Below, piece after piece: positions 27,888 through 36,802 of a stretch of DNA of 64,000 bases. Position 1 is the stretch's first letter, and each line of letters opens with the position of its first letter. The translations under genes were made by a program, and so were the position numbers. This stretch comes from Dongshaea marina. GTDB lineage: Bacteria; Pseudomonadota; Gammaproteobacteria; Enterobacterales; Aeromonadaceae. The DNA is taken from NCBI RefSeq assembly GCF_003072645.1, contig NZ_CP028897.1, positions 3,051,658 through 3,115,657 of the forward strand. Reading direction: 5' to 3'. The notes below the pieces were generated by a model that saw only the letters and a program-made list of their open reading frames with translations, had not been told where the DNA came from and ran no database searches.

Positions 27888-29897
27888 CTAATAAACCACC
27901 TCCTCTTCACAGGACGCTTCTTTCTCCGGGCAGGTCACAAAATCTGTAATTTTAGAGTGAACCACATACTTTGTGACATTGAGTTCGGGACAACGCTGGT
28001 TGATGTTTTCCACCAGGTTGACCACAAAAAGATCATGCAACATCTGGCTGGTTAAAATATAAAGCAGCAGTGAGTTGATCCTATTTTTGAGACTGGAGCT
28101 CCAGAAATTGAGGCGATGGAAAATTTGCAAGCCTCTGACGAAATGGACATTGAATATCCCAGCCTGTTTAATCGCAGCTTGGCTAAGATATTTTTCAATG
28201 AGCTTCCTGGAGGCAGGGCAGGTTTTTTTGAGAACCAATAGGGGCGGAGCCGAAAACGGGTGTTTTGTTCTGTTGTAAATCTCTGGAATGATCCTATCCT
28301 TAAACGCCTCTTTGAGGACATACTTTTCGTTTTCCCCCTTAACCTTGAGCTCCACCGGGATGGTTCGGGCATATTCAAAAAGCTTATGATCCAGAAAGGG
28401 GACTCTACCCTCAATGGAGTTTGCCATCTCCTGACGGTCCCCTAAGATCGTCAGAATGTAGGAAGCAAGGTGCCCTTTAATACTAAAAAACTGCCGCTTT
28501 TGCTCGAAACTTAAACCATCGGTCTTGTCACGACTTATGATTTGATGCAGCCGACTGACCGGGTGATTTTGCTTAAGCTTAAGACGATGGGCATGACTAA
28601 ACAGACGATTAAAAAATCCCTGACGTTTCTCACTGAAGCTCTCTGCCATCTCAATCTGTGGGATAAAGCCAAATTGCTCTTTTAAAAACTCTTTTTGTTG
28701 GCGATGGTTGCCTCGCATTTTGGTGCTCTTTGAGTTGCCGGTCCAAATATTTTGAGCGATAGAAAAAGACTCACCCTTGAAGTAGGGATAACCCAGGAAC
28801 ACCTCATCCGCCCCCTCTCCGGTGAGCACCACCTTGACATGCTGACGGGCTAGTTTTGACAGCAGGAACTTTCCAACTCCGTGAAGATTAAGAGCCGGAA
28901 GCTCCACGTTCCATAGGCTGTCCTCGAGATTACCAAATAGGTTATGCCGATTACAGATAATGGTATGAGACTCAGCACCAATGGCATCCGCTTGTTTTTG
29001 AGCTATCTGGGCTTCATCAAACTGCCTTACTTCATTGAAGCAAATAGTAAATGTCTTCAATTTATCAGGATGTAGCCTGGAAACAGTTGAGGCAATAATA
29101 GCTGAATCAATACCACCGCTCAGATAGACGCCAACCGGCACATCGGCCCGCAGACGAGTTTTCACCGCCTCATCGAGATGATGACGGATCTCTGGTTTTG
29201 CTTCCTCAAGTGTCTGAGGCCGTATCTGTTTCGGCAATTCAATATCCCAATAGCGCCGAACCTCTACCTTACCCTGAAGGCTGATCTCAAGATAACAACC
29301 GGGGGGCACAGTTTGTATCCCCTCAAAGACCGTATTCACATTCACAAAGCTCAGGGTATCTCTTAGTGCCAATGGATCAATTTTCGCGTTATGAAGGCCT
29401 GAGGCAAAAATGGCCTTAGCTTCAGAGCCCAGCAGAACCTGCCCCTCTTTTTCTACATAGTAAAGAGGCTTTATACCAAAACGATCTTTGACCGCATAGA
29501 CAGTCTTTCTGATCCGATCAAAGAGTATGAATGAGAATTCGCCTCTGAGCTCCTTTAAAAATTTAATTCCATATTCCTGATAAAGGTAGAGAATAACTTC
29601 AGAGTCTGACTTTGTTTTAAACTGATACCCTTTATTTTTTAGTTCAGTACGAATAGATTCGAAATCGTATACCTCACCATTACACACCAGAACAATCGAG
29701 TCATCAGAGGAGGTAATCGGCTGATCGCCCGTTTCAAGATCAATAATCGATAGCCGGGCGTGCCCAAGACTCACTCTGTTATCAATATCCTGGTAGAGTC
29801 CCGCGCCATCCGGTCCCCTGTGATAAAGCGCTTTAACTGAGTCGCACAGTTTATGCTCAGTTATATTGGTATTTACAAACCCGCTAATCCCACACAT
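27888..29897 (-). CDS. Asparagine synthase-like glutamine amidotransferase
   Basis: This is a 669-residue two-domain enzyme. The N-terminal class II glutaminase domain starts MCGISGFV (Cys2 nucleophile after Met removal) with LYHRGPDGAG, LGHARLSIID and CNGEVYDF. The C-terminal synthetase domain has the PP-loop SGGIDS at 260-265 and VLTGEGADEVFLGYP. Chemistry: glutamine-dependent amidation of an adenylated carboxylate, classically aspartate to asparagine. It is about 115 residues longer than E. coli AsnB, more like versions in biosynthetic clusters (exosortase/polysaccharide or natural-product type). It lies downstream of and co-directional with an RpfF-like gene, so a role outside asparagine supply is possible. 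Confidence 0.85.
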   Translation of the reverse strand: MCGISGFVNTNITEHKLCDSVKALYHRGPDGAGLYQDIDNRVSLGHARLSIIDLETGDQPITSSDDSIVLVCNGEVYDFESIRTELKNKGYQFKTKSDSEVILYLYQEYGIKFLKELRGEFSFILFDRIRKTVYAVKDRFGIKPLYYVEKEGQVLLGSEAKAIFASGLHNAKIDPLALRDTLSFVNVNTVFEGIQTVPPGCYLEISLQGKVEVRRYWDIELPKQIRPQTLEEAKPEIRHHLDEAVKTRLRADVPVGVYLSGGIDSAIIASTVSRLHPDKLKTFTICFNEVRQFDEAQIAQKQADAIGAESHTIICNRHNLFGNLEDSLWNVELPALNLHGVGKFLLSKLARQHVKVVLTGEGADEVFLGYPYFKGESFSIAQNIWTGNSKSTKMRGNHRQQKEFLKEQFGFIPQIEMAESFSEKRQGFFNRLFSHAHRLKLKQNHPVSRLHQIISRDKTDGLSFEQKRQFFSIKGHLASYILTILGDRQEMANSIEGRVPFLDHKLFEYARTIPVELKVKGENEKYVLKEAFKDRIIPEIYNRTKHPFSAPPLLVLKKTCPASRKLIEKYLSQAAIKQAGIFNVHFVRGLQIFHRLNFWSSSLKNRINSLLLYILTSQMLHDLFVVNLVENINQRCPELNVTKYVVHSKITDFVTCPEKEASCEEEVVY

Positions 29898-30223
29898 AAA
29901 ACACCTATAAAAATATTAGACCACTAAATTCCGTGTTCAATAAAAGTGAAAGCACAAATGTGCTCAATACCAGTTACAGTTCGACAATAAACATCCAGTG
30001 AGACTCTAAGTTGTCAATTGCAACCACCGGCTATTTCATTGCGTGCGTAGAAACAATTTGCTAAAAATAAATCCGGTCATGGATAAAAACTACTTTCAGT
30101 GTTCTCACTGCTTGACGCCAGATATCTTCCAAACTGAATCAGCCCATAAGCTTAAATTTATTAAGGTGATTCTTGTATATCTCACCTTCACCTAAAGTCA
30201 GCCTCAATATATTAAATTAACCT
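29898..30223. other. AT-rich gap between the rpfF-like and asnB-like genes
   Basis: About 325 bases without a supported gene. It probably holds the promoter of the amidotransferase gene. No clear terminator was seen. Confidence 0.4.
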
Positions 30224-31125
30224 TTAATAGGCTAATGCCTGTGAAGTCACTGGATTAGACACTTTACTCGCAAAATTTATTTGGCTATTCACTAATTTAG
30301 ACATCATTCGGATCTCTTTTTCAGTGAGATTCATGGCTGCATCGACCCAGATATCACCGATATCAAGCATAGCCTGATAACTCAGAGGGTTAACACATGA
30401 TCGAACTTTTTTCATTGCCTTCAGACTGTTTAACCGATTTCGGCTTGATCGAATATATGAATTAACCGCCGACTCTCCGCCTCCCTCGTCAACCAACTCA
30501 TCAATGACTCCAAGTTCATAGAACTCTTGAGCGCTATATTGCTTGCCGCTGAGGATTATTTTCTCTGTCATGGAAGGGCTGACACGCTGCATCAATAAGT
30601 TATAGGCCCCCATCCCGGGAAATAGGTTAAACAGAACTTCGGGAAAACCCAGTTTTGCCTGTCGCTCGACAATGATGATAGCACTCGATAGTGCAGCCTC
30701 CAGGCCTCCACCTAACGCATTTCCATGAATCAAAGAGATAGTCGTAATGCCAAGTTCATGCTGGGTATTGTTAAAATATACCGCATCAATACAGCGTCTT
30801 GCATAGTCTCGCAGACCTTCACTATCCCTGGATTCTATACAATGGCTGAAGTGTGCCAGATCCCCCCAAAACTAAACACCGGATGACGCGATGTGATGAT
30901 GTTAAACTCTATATCAATCCGCCTTCCTTCATGGGGTAACTTGCCATTAAGATTTTTCAAAATTGAGTGGAATTCATTTACCTCCTTTAACAGCTCCGGC
31001 GTAAAGCAGGAGCGAGGCTCAGAATTCAGGTAGAGCCAAGCAGATTTCTGCTCAGGCTTGACTATTACTTCCAAATATTTAAAGTTTTTAAGTGATGCTT
31101 CATGTGTATAATATAAGTTACTCAT
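30224..31125 (-). pseudogene. rpfF: RpfF-like DSF synthase (crotonase), frameshifted at a G6 tract
   Basis: From ATG 31125 (AAGGA upstream) the first frame encodes about 95 residues and stops just past RHPVFSFGG. The second frame carries the rest to 30224. Restoring one G in the G6 run (plus-strand C6 at 30862-30867) gives FSFGGDLAHFSHCIESRD and one protein of about 300 residues. It is close to Xanthomonas RpfF: HGNALGGGLEAALS and GFPEVLFNLFPGMGAYNLL keep the two catalytic glutamates (Glu141/Glu161 in RpfF), and IWVDAAMNL is also shared. RpfF makes cis-2-unsaturated fatty acid signals (DSF). As given the gene is broken. A sequencing error or slippage could explain it. Confidence 0.85.
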
Positions 31126-31789
31126 CACAAATCCTTTTTTGAATAAACTCATCCATTAACAACTAACAAAAATAAAGCTATAGCCTATAACCCTAGCCTC
31201 GGCCGCTAAAAAACTTCACCTGCATAGCAGGATCCCTCGCTTAAATTAAACATCTGACGCACTTACCGGCTCATTTTTCTGCAGGAGGACGCCGATTATA
31301 GTCATAAAATAAACACAGATAGTCAACACAATGAAAACAATTAAAGTCATCTCGTTACTATTTAGGGAGGGTTTTGGATTAATATAACTCATTTTGACAA
31401 TAAGGCTAAAAGCAGACATCGCACAAAGAAACTAATCAAACAAATCCTCAAAAAAATATCAAGTAACTCCCGAGTCAGCTGAGCATACGACGTTCAGAAA
31501 ACCCAATAAAAAAACACCTCTTCAATCTTATAAATAATTTATTCAAATAATCGAGCAGATCCATTAAATAAACTAAAGCCTCAATAGTAAGGATAAAAAT
31601 AACAAGTGTTCAGGTTCAGCCGTACAGCTCTCAGTCAGAATCAGTTTCAAATATCAGCGGTAAACCAGACACTCATGGCCCAACTTAGAGTGAAGCGACT
31701 TAAGCAGCAACGGCTATCTGCAGGGAGGTGATGCTGTGCCTGTATCCCCAGCTGATGACAGCTGCAGCGACCATGGTTTCTGCGGGCTA
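31126..31789. other. AT-rich intergenic region upstream of rpfF
   Basis: No supported gene was found. It precedes the modular repeat block and probably contains the rpfF promoter. Confidence 0.4.
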
Positions 31790-32145
31790 GTGCTTAAATA
31801 ATTTTACCACCCACTTGTACGATGAAGTACTTGAGCCATGGGCGAAGTTATTCGTGGAATAACGTAGCGCGAGGTATGGACACCGAGCAGGGAAAGGTTA
31901 TCAAGGATGGTAATCGGCGAGTCACCTAGCTCGATGGAGGGGGGATGTTGCTCCCGGAGCAACTTCACGCGAGATAGGATATCGAGCTGGGGAGGTTTAT
32001 CAAGGATGATAAATGCATCGCGCGGAGTAAGGTTTTGCCTACTTTTGACGATCTAAAAGTAGGGTGCAGTCGGGCACCCCCGACATTGTCTGAAGTTGTG
32101 GTGCAAGCGAAAGCACCCAGATAAGCGGTACAGACAATAACGCTT
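31790..32145 (-). repeat. Modular hairpin intergenic repeat (minus orientation)
   Basis: Read on the minus strand this stretch contains the same modules as the blocks at 56-60.7 kb: TTTATCATCCTTGATAAA hairpin, CTCCCCAGCTCGATATCC, TATCTCGCG, a GTTGCTCCGGGAGCAAC hairpin and an ACTTTTAGAT..CTAAAAGT-type stem. The modules are hairpin plus a conserved AGCTCGATATCC-TATCTCGCG tail, in tandem. It ends directly before the stop of the GGDEF-EAL gene (32153). It is non-coding by appearance. Confidence 0.65.
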
Positions 32146-32152
32146 ATCTGCA

Positions 32153-33931
32153 CTAGGGCTCGGGTGTATTGCCTAACGACTGGTGCACATACTCGCGGAA
32201 CGCTTCTGCCGGAAGTGGCTTGCTAAAATAGTACCCCTGGATCACATCGCTGTCGGTGGTCTTTAGAAAGTCCAGTTGCTCCTGAGTCTCGACTCCCTCG
32301 ACCACCACCCCAAGCTGCAGGGCCTTTGCCATGGCGATGATCGCCTGGACGATCAGCACCTCATCCTGATTATCCGGCACCTCCATGATAAAGGCTCTGT
32401 CTACCTTGAGCTCATCGATTGGGAATCGCTTGAGATAACTCAGGGATGAGTAGCCGGTGCCAAAGTCATCAATAGACAGACCAACCCCAAGTTGCTTGAT
32501 CGCCTTGAGAACCTTGATGGTTGCCTGGACATCCTGCATCGCCATGCTCTCGGTGATTTCGATCACCAGCTGCTGGGGTTGTAATCCCGACTGTTGCAGT
32601 GCCTCGGTCACCCGGCTTGGAAAATCACTCTCCTTAAACTGCTGCCCCGAGACATTGACGCACACCTTCAGGGCTCCCAGGCCTGCGCGGGTCCACTGAG
32701 CGGTCTGCAGGCACGCCTGCTGGAGTATCCAGCTGCCGATAGGCACGATCAGCCCCAGCTCCTCGGCCAGGGGCACAAATTGATCCGGTGGGATCATCCC
32801 CTTTTGTGGATGAACCCAACGGATCAGTGTCTCCATGCCTATCGTTTGATGGGTATGGATATCCACCTTGGGCTGGTAGTGAAGTTCCAATTGGTGATTG
32901 GCCAGGGCCTGGCGCAGATCCCCCTCCAGGGCCAGCCTCTTGCGGGACTGCTCATTGATGGTGCTGGAGTAAAACCGGTAAAGATCCTTGCCCTGCTCCT
33001 TGGCATGGCGCATCGCCGAGCTGGCACTCTGAATCAATTGCTCCGGATAGTGACCATCATCGGGCGACAAAGAGATGCCGATGCTCGCGGTGACAAATAG
33101 CTGCTGACCGTTTATTTCGAAGGGATGGTGCAGATTATTGATAATTTTTCGGGCAATCGCTGCGGCCTCTTCCGGCCGCTCCAGCACGGGAAGCAGTGCG
33201 GTAAACTCATCGCCCCCTAAGCGGGCTAAACACTGAGAATTATCCTCTGAGCTCACCACCTCCTCACTTTGTACCACCTCCTGGATCCGCTCGGTCACTG
33301 CCTGCAGTACCCTATCCCCGACCTGGACCCCAAAACTCTCATTGATCTGACCAAAGCGGTCCAGAGCGATGCTCAGCACCGCCACCTGCTTTGCGATAAC
33401 GGCGGCGCTCTGCAAAGCCCAGCCTAAGCGATCGATAAACAGCTTTCGATTGGGAAGCTGGGTCAGGCCATCATAGTAGGCCAGTTGATCCAAATAAGCC
33501 TTGAGAGCCAGGGTGTTTCTAAGGCGCAAGATTAGCTCACTGGCATCCACCGGCTTGGCCAGAAAATCGGTGGCCCCAAGCTCCAGCGCCTTAAGCTTGG
33601 TCGGCGCATCACTGGATGAGGTCAGCACGATCACCGGCAGGTAGGCAAACTCCTGATGCTGACGGATTTGACTTAAGATCTCAAACCCAGAGATCTCCGG
33701 CATAACCAGATCCAGCAGTAGTATGTCCGGGCGGCGTTTCTCTAACACCGCCATCGCCTCACGGGGATCTTCGACGCTGATGAAGCGCTGATAGCCCTCA
33801 TCCTCTAAGAAGGCCTGCACCAGCTCCATCATGATCGGCTCATCGTCCACCATCATCAGAAGTGCATCTTTAAAGTCCGTATCATTGAGTCTTGCACTGT
33901 CGGATCCCTTGATCCGGCGCTGAGTGTCCAT
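32153..33931 (-). CDS. REC-GGDEF-EAL response regulator (c-di-GMP turnover)
   Basis: This is a 592-residue cytoplasmic protein from ATG 33931 (AGGAG 7 bases upstream). The N-terminal receiver has phospho-acceptor Asp74 in LLLDLVMPE. A GGDEF domain with intact RLGGDEF follows, but there is no RxxD inhibitory site just before it (SSED instead). The C-terminal EAL domain has ETLIRW in place of EALxRW, LHYQPKVD and an intact DDFGTGYSSLSYLKRFP loop. Both cyclase and phosphodiesterase activities are possible, with phosphorylation selecting the output. It is the last gene of the 32-46 kb cluster, 42 bases after the hybrid kinase, which should be its phosphodonor through an HPt domain. Confidence 0.9.
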   Translation of the reverse strand: MDTQRRIKGSDSARLNDTDFKDALLMMVDDEPIMMELVQAFLEDEGYQRFISVEDPREAMAVLEKRRPDILLLDLVMPEISGFEILSQIRQHQEFAYLPVIVLTSSSDAPTKLKALELGATDFLAKPVDASELILRLRNTLALKAYLDQLAYYDGLTQLPNRKLFIDRLGWALQSAAVIAKQVAVLSIALDRFGQINESFGVQVGDRVLQAVTERIQEVVQSEEVVSSEDNSQCLARLGGDEFTALLPVLERPEEAAAIARKIINNLHHPFEINGQQLFVTASIGISLSPDDGHYPEQLIQSASSAMRHAKEQGKDLYRFYSSTINEQSRKRLALEGDLRQALANHQLELHYQPKVDIHTHQTIGMETLIRWVHPQKGMIPPDQFVPLAEELGLIVPIGSWILQQACLQTAQWTRAGLGALKVCVNVSGQQFKESDFPSRVTEALQQSGLQPQQLVIEITESMAMQDVQATIKVLKAIKQLGVGLSIDDFGTGYSSLSYLKRFPIDELKVDRAFIMEVPDNQDEVLIVQAIIAMAKALQLGVVVEGVETQEQLDFLKTTDSDVIQGYYFSKPLPAEAFREYVHQSLGNTPEP

Positions 33932-33973
33932 ATCTGCTCCTGTTGGGCATCCCAAGGGGATCTTCTCTATCCC

Positions 33974-36802
33974 CTAGTTAAGGTTAATTCGGCTACAAAT
34001 GATCTGAATGATCTCCAGTAACTGCTGGCACTTAGCCCACTCACTGTGTTTGGCTGCTACCTCGAGCTCGGCAGCAGGCTCGGTGAAGAGCTCAAAGCCC
34101 ACAGAGCCTCCGGCTCCCTTAAGCCAGTGAGCCAGCTCGCTAAGCTGCTGAGACTCTTTAGCCTCAAGAGCGTTTGCCATTTCGCTCACCTTCTGCTCAA
34201 GTCGCGGGATAAATTTCTCGACGATCGCCCTGAATCTCTCCCCCTGGGTAGCAAGGGAGGACTCGACTCGCTCAGGGATCTCCCACTTGTGCTCCCGGAC
34301 CTGCGGCTGGGGTGCTGCCTCCGGCTCAATCGAGATCCGATCCCTCAGGGCTGTTATCTCTACAAGCTGTGACTTACAGGCTTCCCCCTCTCCCGCCCTG
34401 GCGCTCTGCTCAAGCTCTTTTGCCAGTGAGGTAAACCCTGAGAAACCAACCGAGCCCGCAGAGCCCTTGAGCCAGTGTGCCAGCCGGGCCAGCTCAGCAA
34501 GATCCCCACTCTCAAGGGCGTTGCTCATCGCCACCAGCTGGCCATTGAGTTTGTGCACAAACTTCTCAACCAGGGGCTTAAATTTAGGATTTTTCAAAGC
34601 AAGCTCTGAATAGATAAAGTCTGAAGTTTCAGGTTGCGCCAGAGGCTTTGGATCAGGCTGTGACTCGGGCCTGGTCTCAAGCTCAGTGGCTCCGAGGAGC
34701 GAAGCCAACAGTTTAAGAAGCTTGTCGATCTGGATCGGCTTACTCATATAACCTGAGTAGCCGGCATCCAGGCAACGCTGCTCAATGCCTTTCATCGCAT
34801 GGGCGGTGAGCGCGATCACCGGAAGCTCCAACCCCTGCTCACGCATCTTACACACCGAGGTGTAACCATCCATATTTGGCATCTGCACATCCATCAGCAC
34901 CAGATCGTAGGCCTTGCGGCTGACTGCGCGCAGCGCCTGTGCCCCATCATGGGCTTCATCCGCTGCTATTCCCTGCTCGGCCAGTACCAGCTTGATGAGT
35001 TCACGATTTTCCAGGCCATCATCCACCACCAACACCTGTGCATCCGGGAACTCCCAGTTTTGTCCGCGAAGATCCTGCTCGGGCTCGGGCTGGGCCAGCA
35101 GTTGCTCGGGGCTCAGAAGCTCACCGACCGAGTCTTTGTCGAGCTCAAAAACCATGATAAAAGAGCTGCCCACCCCAGGCTCACTCTCTATCCGGATCTC
35201 TCCCCCCAGTGCCATCACAAATTTTCGGCTAATCGCCAGCCCCAAACCGGTGCCACCAAAACGGCGAGTGATGGAACTATCGGCTTGGACAAAGGGATCA
35301 AAGACACTTTGTTGCTGCTGCTGCGTCATCCCGATACCACTGTCTTTAACCTCCAGCTCCAGCTCCCGGGTGGCCGGATTGAAGCGGGTTATGATGCTCA
35401 CTCCCCCTTTTTCGGTAAACTTGATCGCATTGCCAACCAGGTTGATCAGGATCTGGCGCATTCGGGCGGGATCACTGTGGATCTGGCTTGGCATCTCCCC
35501 CTGAGGCTCATAGCAAAGGGTTATCCCTTTTTGCTCGGCGCGCACCCTGAGCACCTGGATCACATCCCAGATAATCTTGTGCAGGCTGGTTTGGGTCTGC
35601 TCAACCTCGATATGCCCCGCCTCCACCTTGGAGAGATCCAGAATATCGTTGATCAGATCTAAAAGATGGGTGCCATTGGTGAGTATGGTATCCAGGTAGT
35701 GGCGGCTTTGCTGAGCGCTCTTGCCATAACCACGCTGCAGCGCCTCGGTGAAGCCCAGGATTGCATTCATCGGGGTGCGGATCTCATGACTCATGTTGGC
35801 CAGAAAATCACTCTTGGCCCGGTTCGCCGCCTCCGCTTCCTCCTTGGATTGGCGCAGCTGAACCTCTTTCTCTTCAAGCTCTGTAATATCATCAAAACTA
35901 ACCAACACCCCGCCCGCCTTACCCTCATCGGCAAGAACCGGCGAGCAGTTCACCATGAAGGTACGGCTCTCATTTGACAGCTCCAACTTGAGCATCCGGT
36001 TGGTCTGGGTCTGTCCTTCCTCAAGGGCCAGGCTCCAGGGATAGTCACTGCTTTCGGCTTGTGCCCCATCGAGCCGCCTCCAGGCCAGACGCTCAATCGC
36101 ATAGCCCATCAGGCTTGCCGGGCTGCGATCCAGCAGGGAGGCAAAAGCACGGTTGGCCAAAACGATCTGCTCCTTGCGATCCAGAACCACCAGGCCTTCT
36201 GCCATGGTATCCAGGGCCGATCGAACCCTATCGGGGATCGCCTGGTTGGGATCTAAATGTTTGAGCATCCTGCCGAGGTAAAGATAATAGAGGATAAACA
36301 GGCAAGCGCTGGCAAACAGAATAAACTGCACCAAAGGGCGCTTGAAGAACCCCAGCCAACCGCCACTAAACAGGGGTTTAAACTGAAGTTCAACCTCGCC
36401 CCAGACCTGCTTTCCCGCCATCACTGGCACCTGCATATAGGTATCGGCAGATAACTGACTCACATCCTGGCCAGGCCACTGGCTGCGATGCTGCCCCACA
36501 TCGATGACCAATCGCTGGTCGGCACGTCTGACCCCGGCCGATAGCAGCTCGGGATTGCGTGAAACCACCAGCTTGAGGGTTGACTCCAACCGGCTCAGAT
36601 CCGACTGAGTAATGAGGCTGGAGCTATTGGCGGCGATCGCTTCGGCAAGTGCCACCCTGTCCTTGAGCTTGATGGTTTGTGGGTCGGGAAGCACCCCGAT
36701 CAACATGGCGATCAGTACCACACTCACCAGCATACCGATCTGACCCAGGGCGATTCTGGATTTGGTACTTCGGGCAAAAAAAAGGCGTTTGATTCTATCC
36801 AT
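33974..36802 (-). CDS. Hybrid sensor histidine kinase with REC and two HPt domains
   Basis: This is a 942-residue protein starting at ATG 36802, which overlaps the stop of the giant protein gene by 8 bases. An N-terminal membrane segment (LGQIGMLVSVVLIAMLIGVL), a periplasmic domain of about 110 residues and a second membrane segment (FILFASACLFILYYLYLG) come first. A PAS domain follows, then HisKA with His339 (NMSHEIRTP), HATPase (NLVGNAIKF, FGGTGLGLAIS), a receiver with Asp638 (LMDVQMP) and two C-terminal HPt domains with His776 and His892, each in an AHWLKGxxGSVGF motif. The chain can relay phosphate His-Asp-His to the GGDEF-EAL regulator. Coupled translation with the giant membrane-anchored protein suggests that protein is part of the sensed complex. 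Confidence 0.9.
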   Translation of the reverse strand: MDRIKRLFFARSTKSRIALGQIGMLVSVVLIAMLIGVLPDPQTIKLKDRVALAEAIAANSSSLITQSDLSRLESTLKLVVSRNPELLSAGVRRADQRLVIDVGQHRSQWPGQDVSQLSADTYMQVPVMAGKQVWGEVELQFKPLFSGGWLGFFKRPLVQFILFASACLFILYYLYLGRMLKHLDPNQAIPDRVRSALDTMAEGLVVLDRKEQIVLANRAFASLLDRSPASLMGYAIERLAWRRLDGAQAESSDYPWSLALEEGQTQTNRMLKLELSNESRTFMVNCSPVLADEGKAGGVLVSFDDITELEEKEVQLRQSKEEAEAANRAKSDFLANMSHEIRTPMNAILGFTEALQRGYGKSAQQSRHYLDTILTNGTHLLDLINDILDLSKVEAGHIEVEQTQTSLHKIIWDVIQVLRVRAEQKGITLCYEPQGEMPSQIHSDPARMRQILINLVGNAIKFTEKGGVSIITRFNPATRELELEVKDSGIGMTQQQQQSVFDPFVQADSSITRRFGGTGLGLAISRKFVMALGGEIRIESEPGVGSSFIMVFELDKDSVGELLSPEQLLAQPEPEQDLRGQNWEFPDAQVLVVDDGLENRELIKLVLAEQGIAADEAHDGAQALRAVSRKAYDLVLMDVQMPNMDGYTSVCKMREQGLELPVIALTAHAMKGIEQRCLDAGYSGYMSKPIQIDKLLKLLASLLGATELETRPESQPDPKPLAQPETSDFIYSELALKNPKFKPLVEKFVHKLNGQLVAMSNALESGDLAELARLAHWLKGSAGSVGFSGFTSLAKELEQSARAGEGEACKSQLVEITALRDRISIEPEAAPQPQVREHKWEIPERVESSLATQGERFRAIVEKFIPRLEQKVSEMANALEAKESQQLSELAHWLKGAGGSVGFELFTEPAAELEVAAKHSEWAKCQQLLEIIQIICSRINLN

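Noticed and set aside
34799-35662. 287-residue plus-strand frame opposite the hybrid kinase
   Set aside because: The kinase motifs on the other strand are unambiguous, and this frame has no recognisable protein features.
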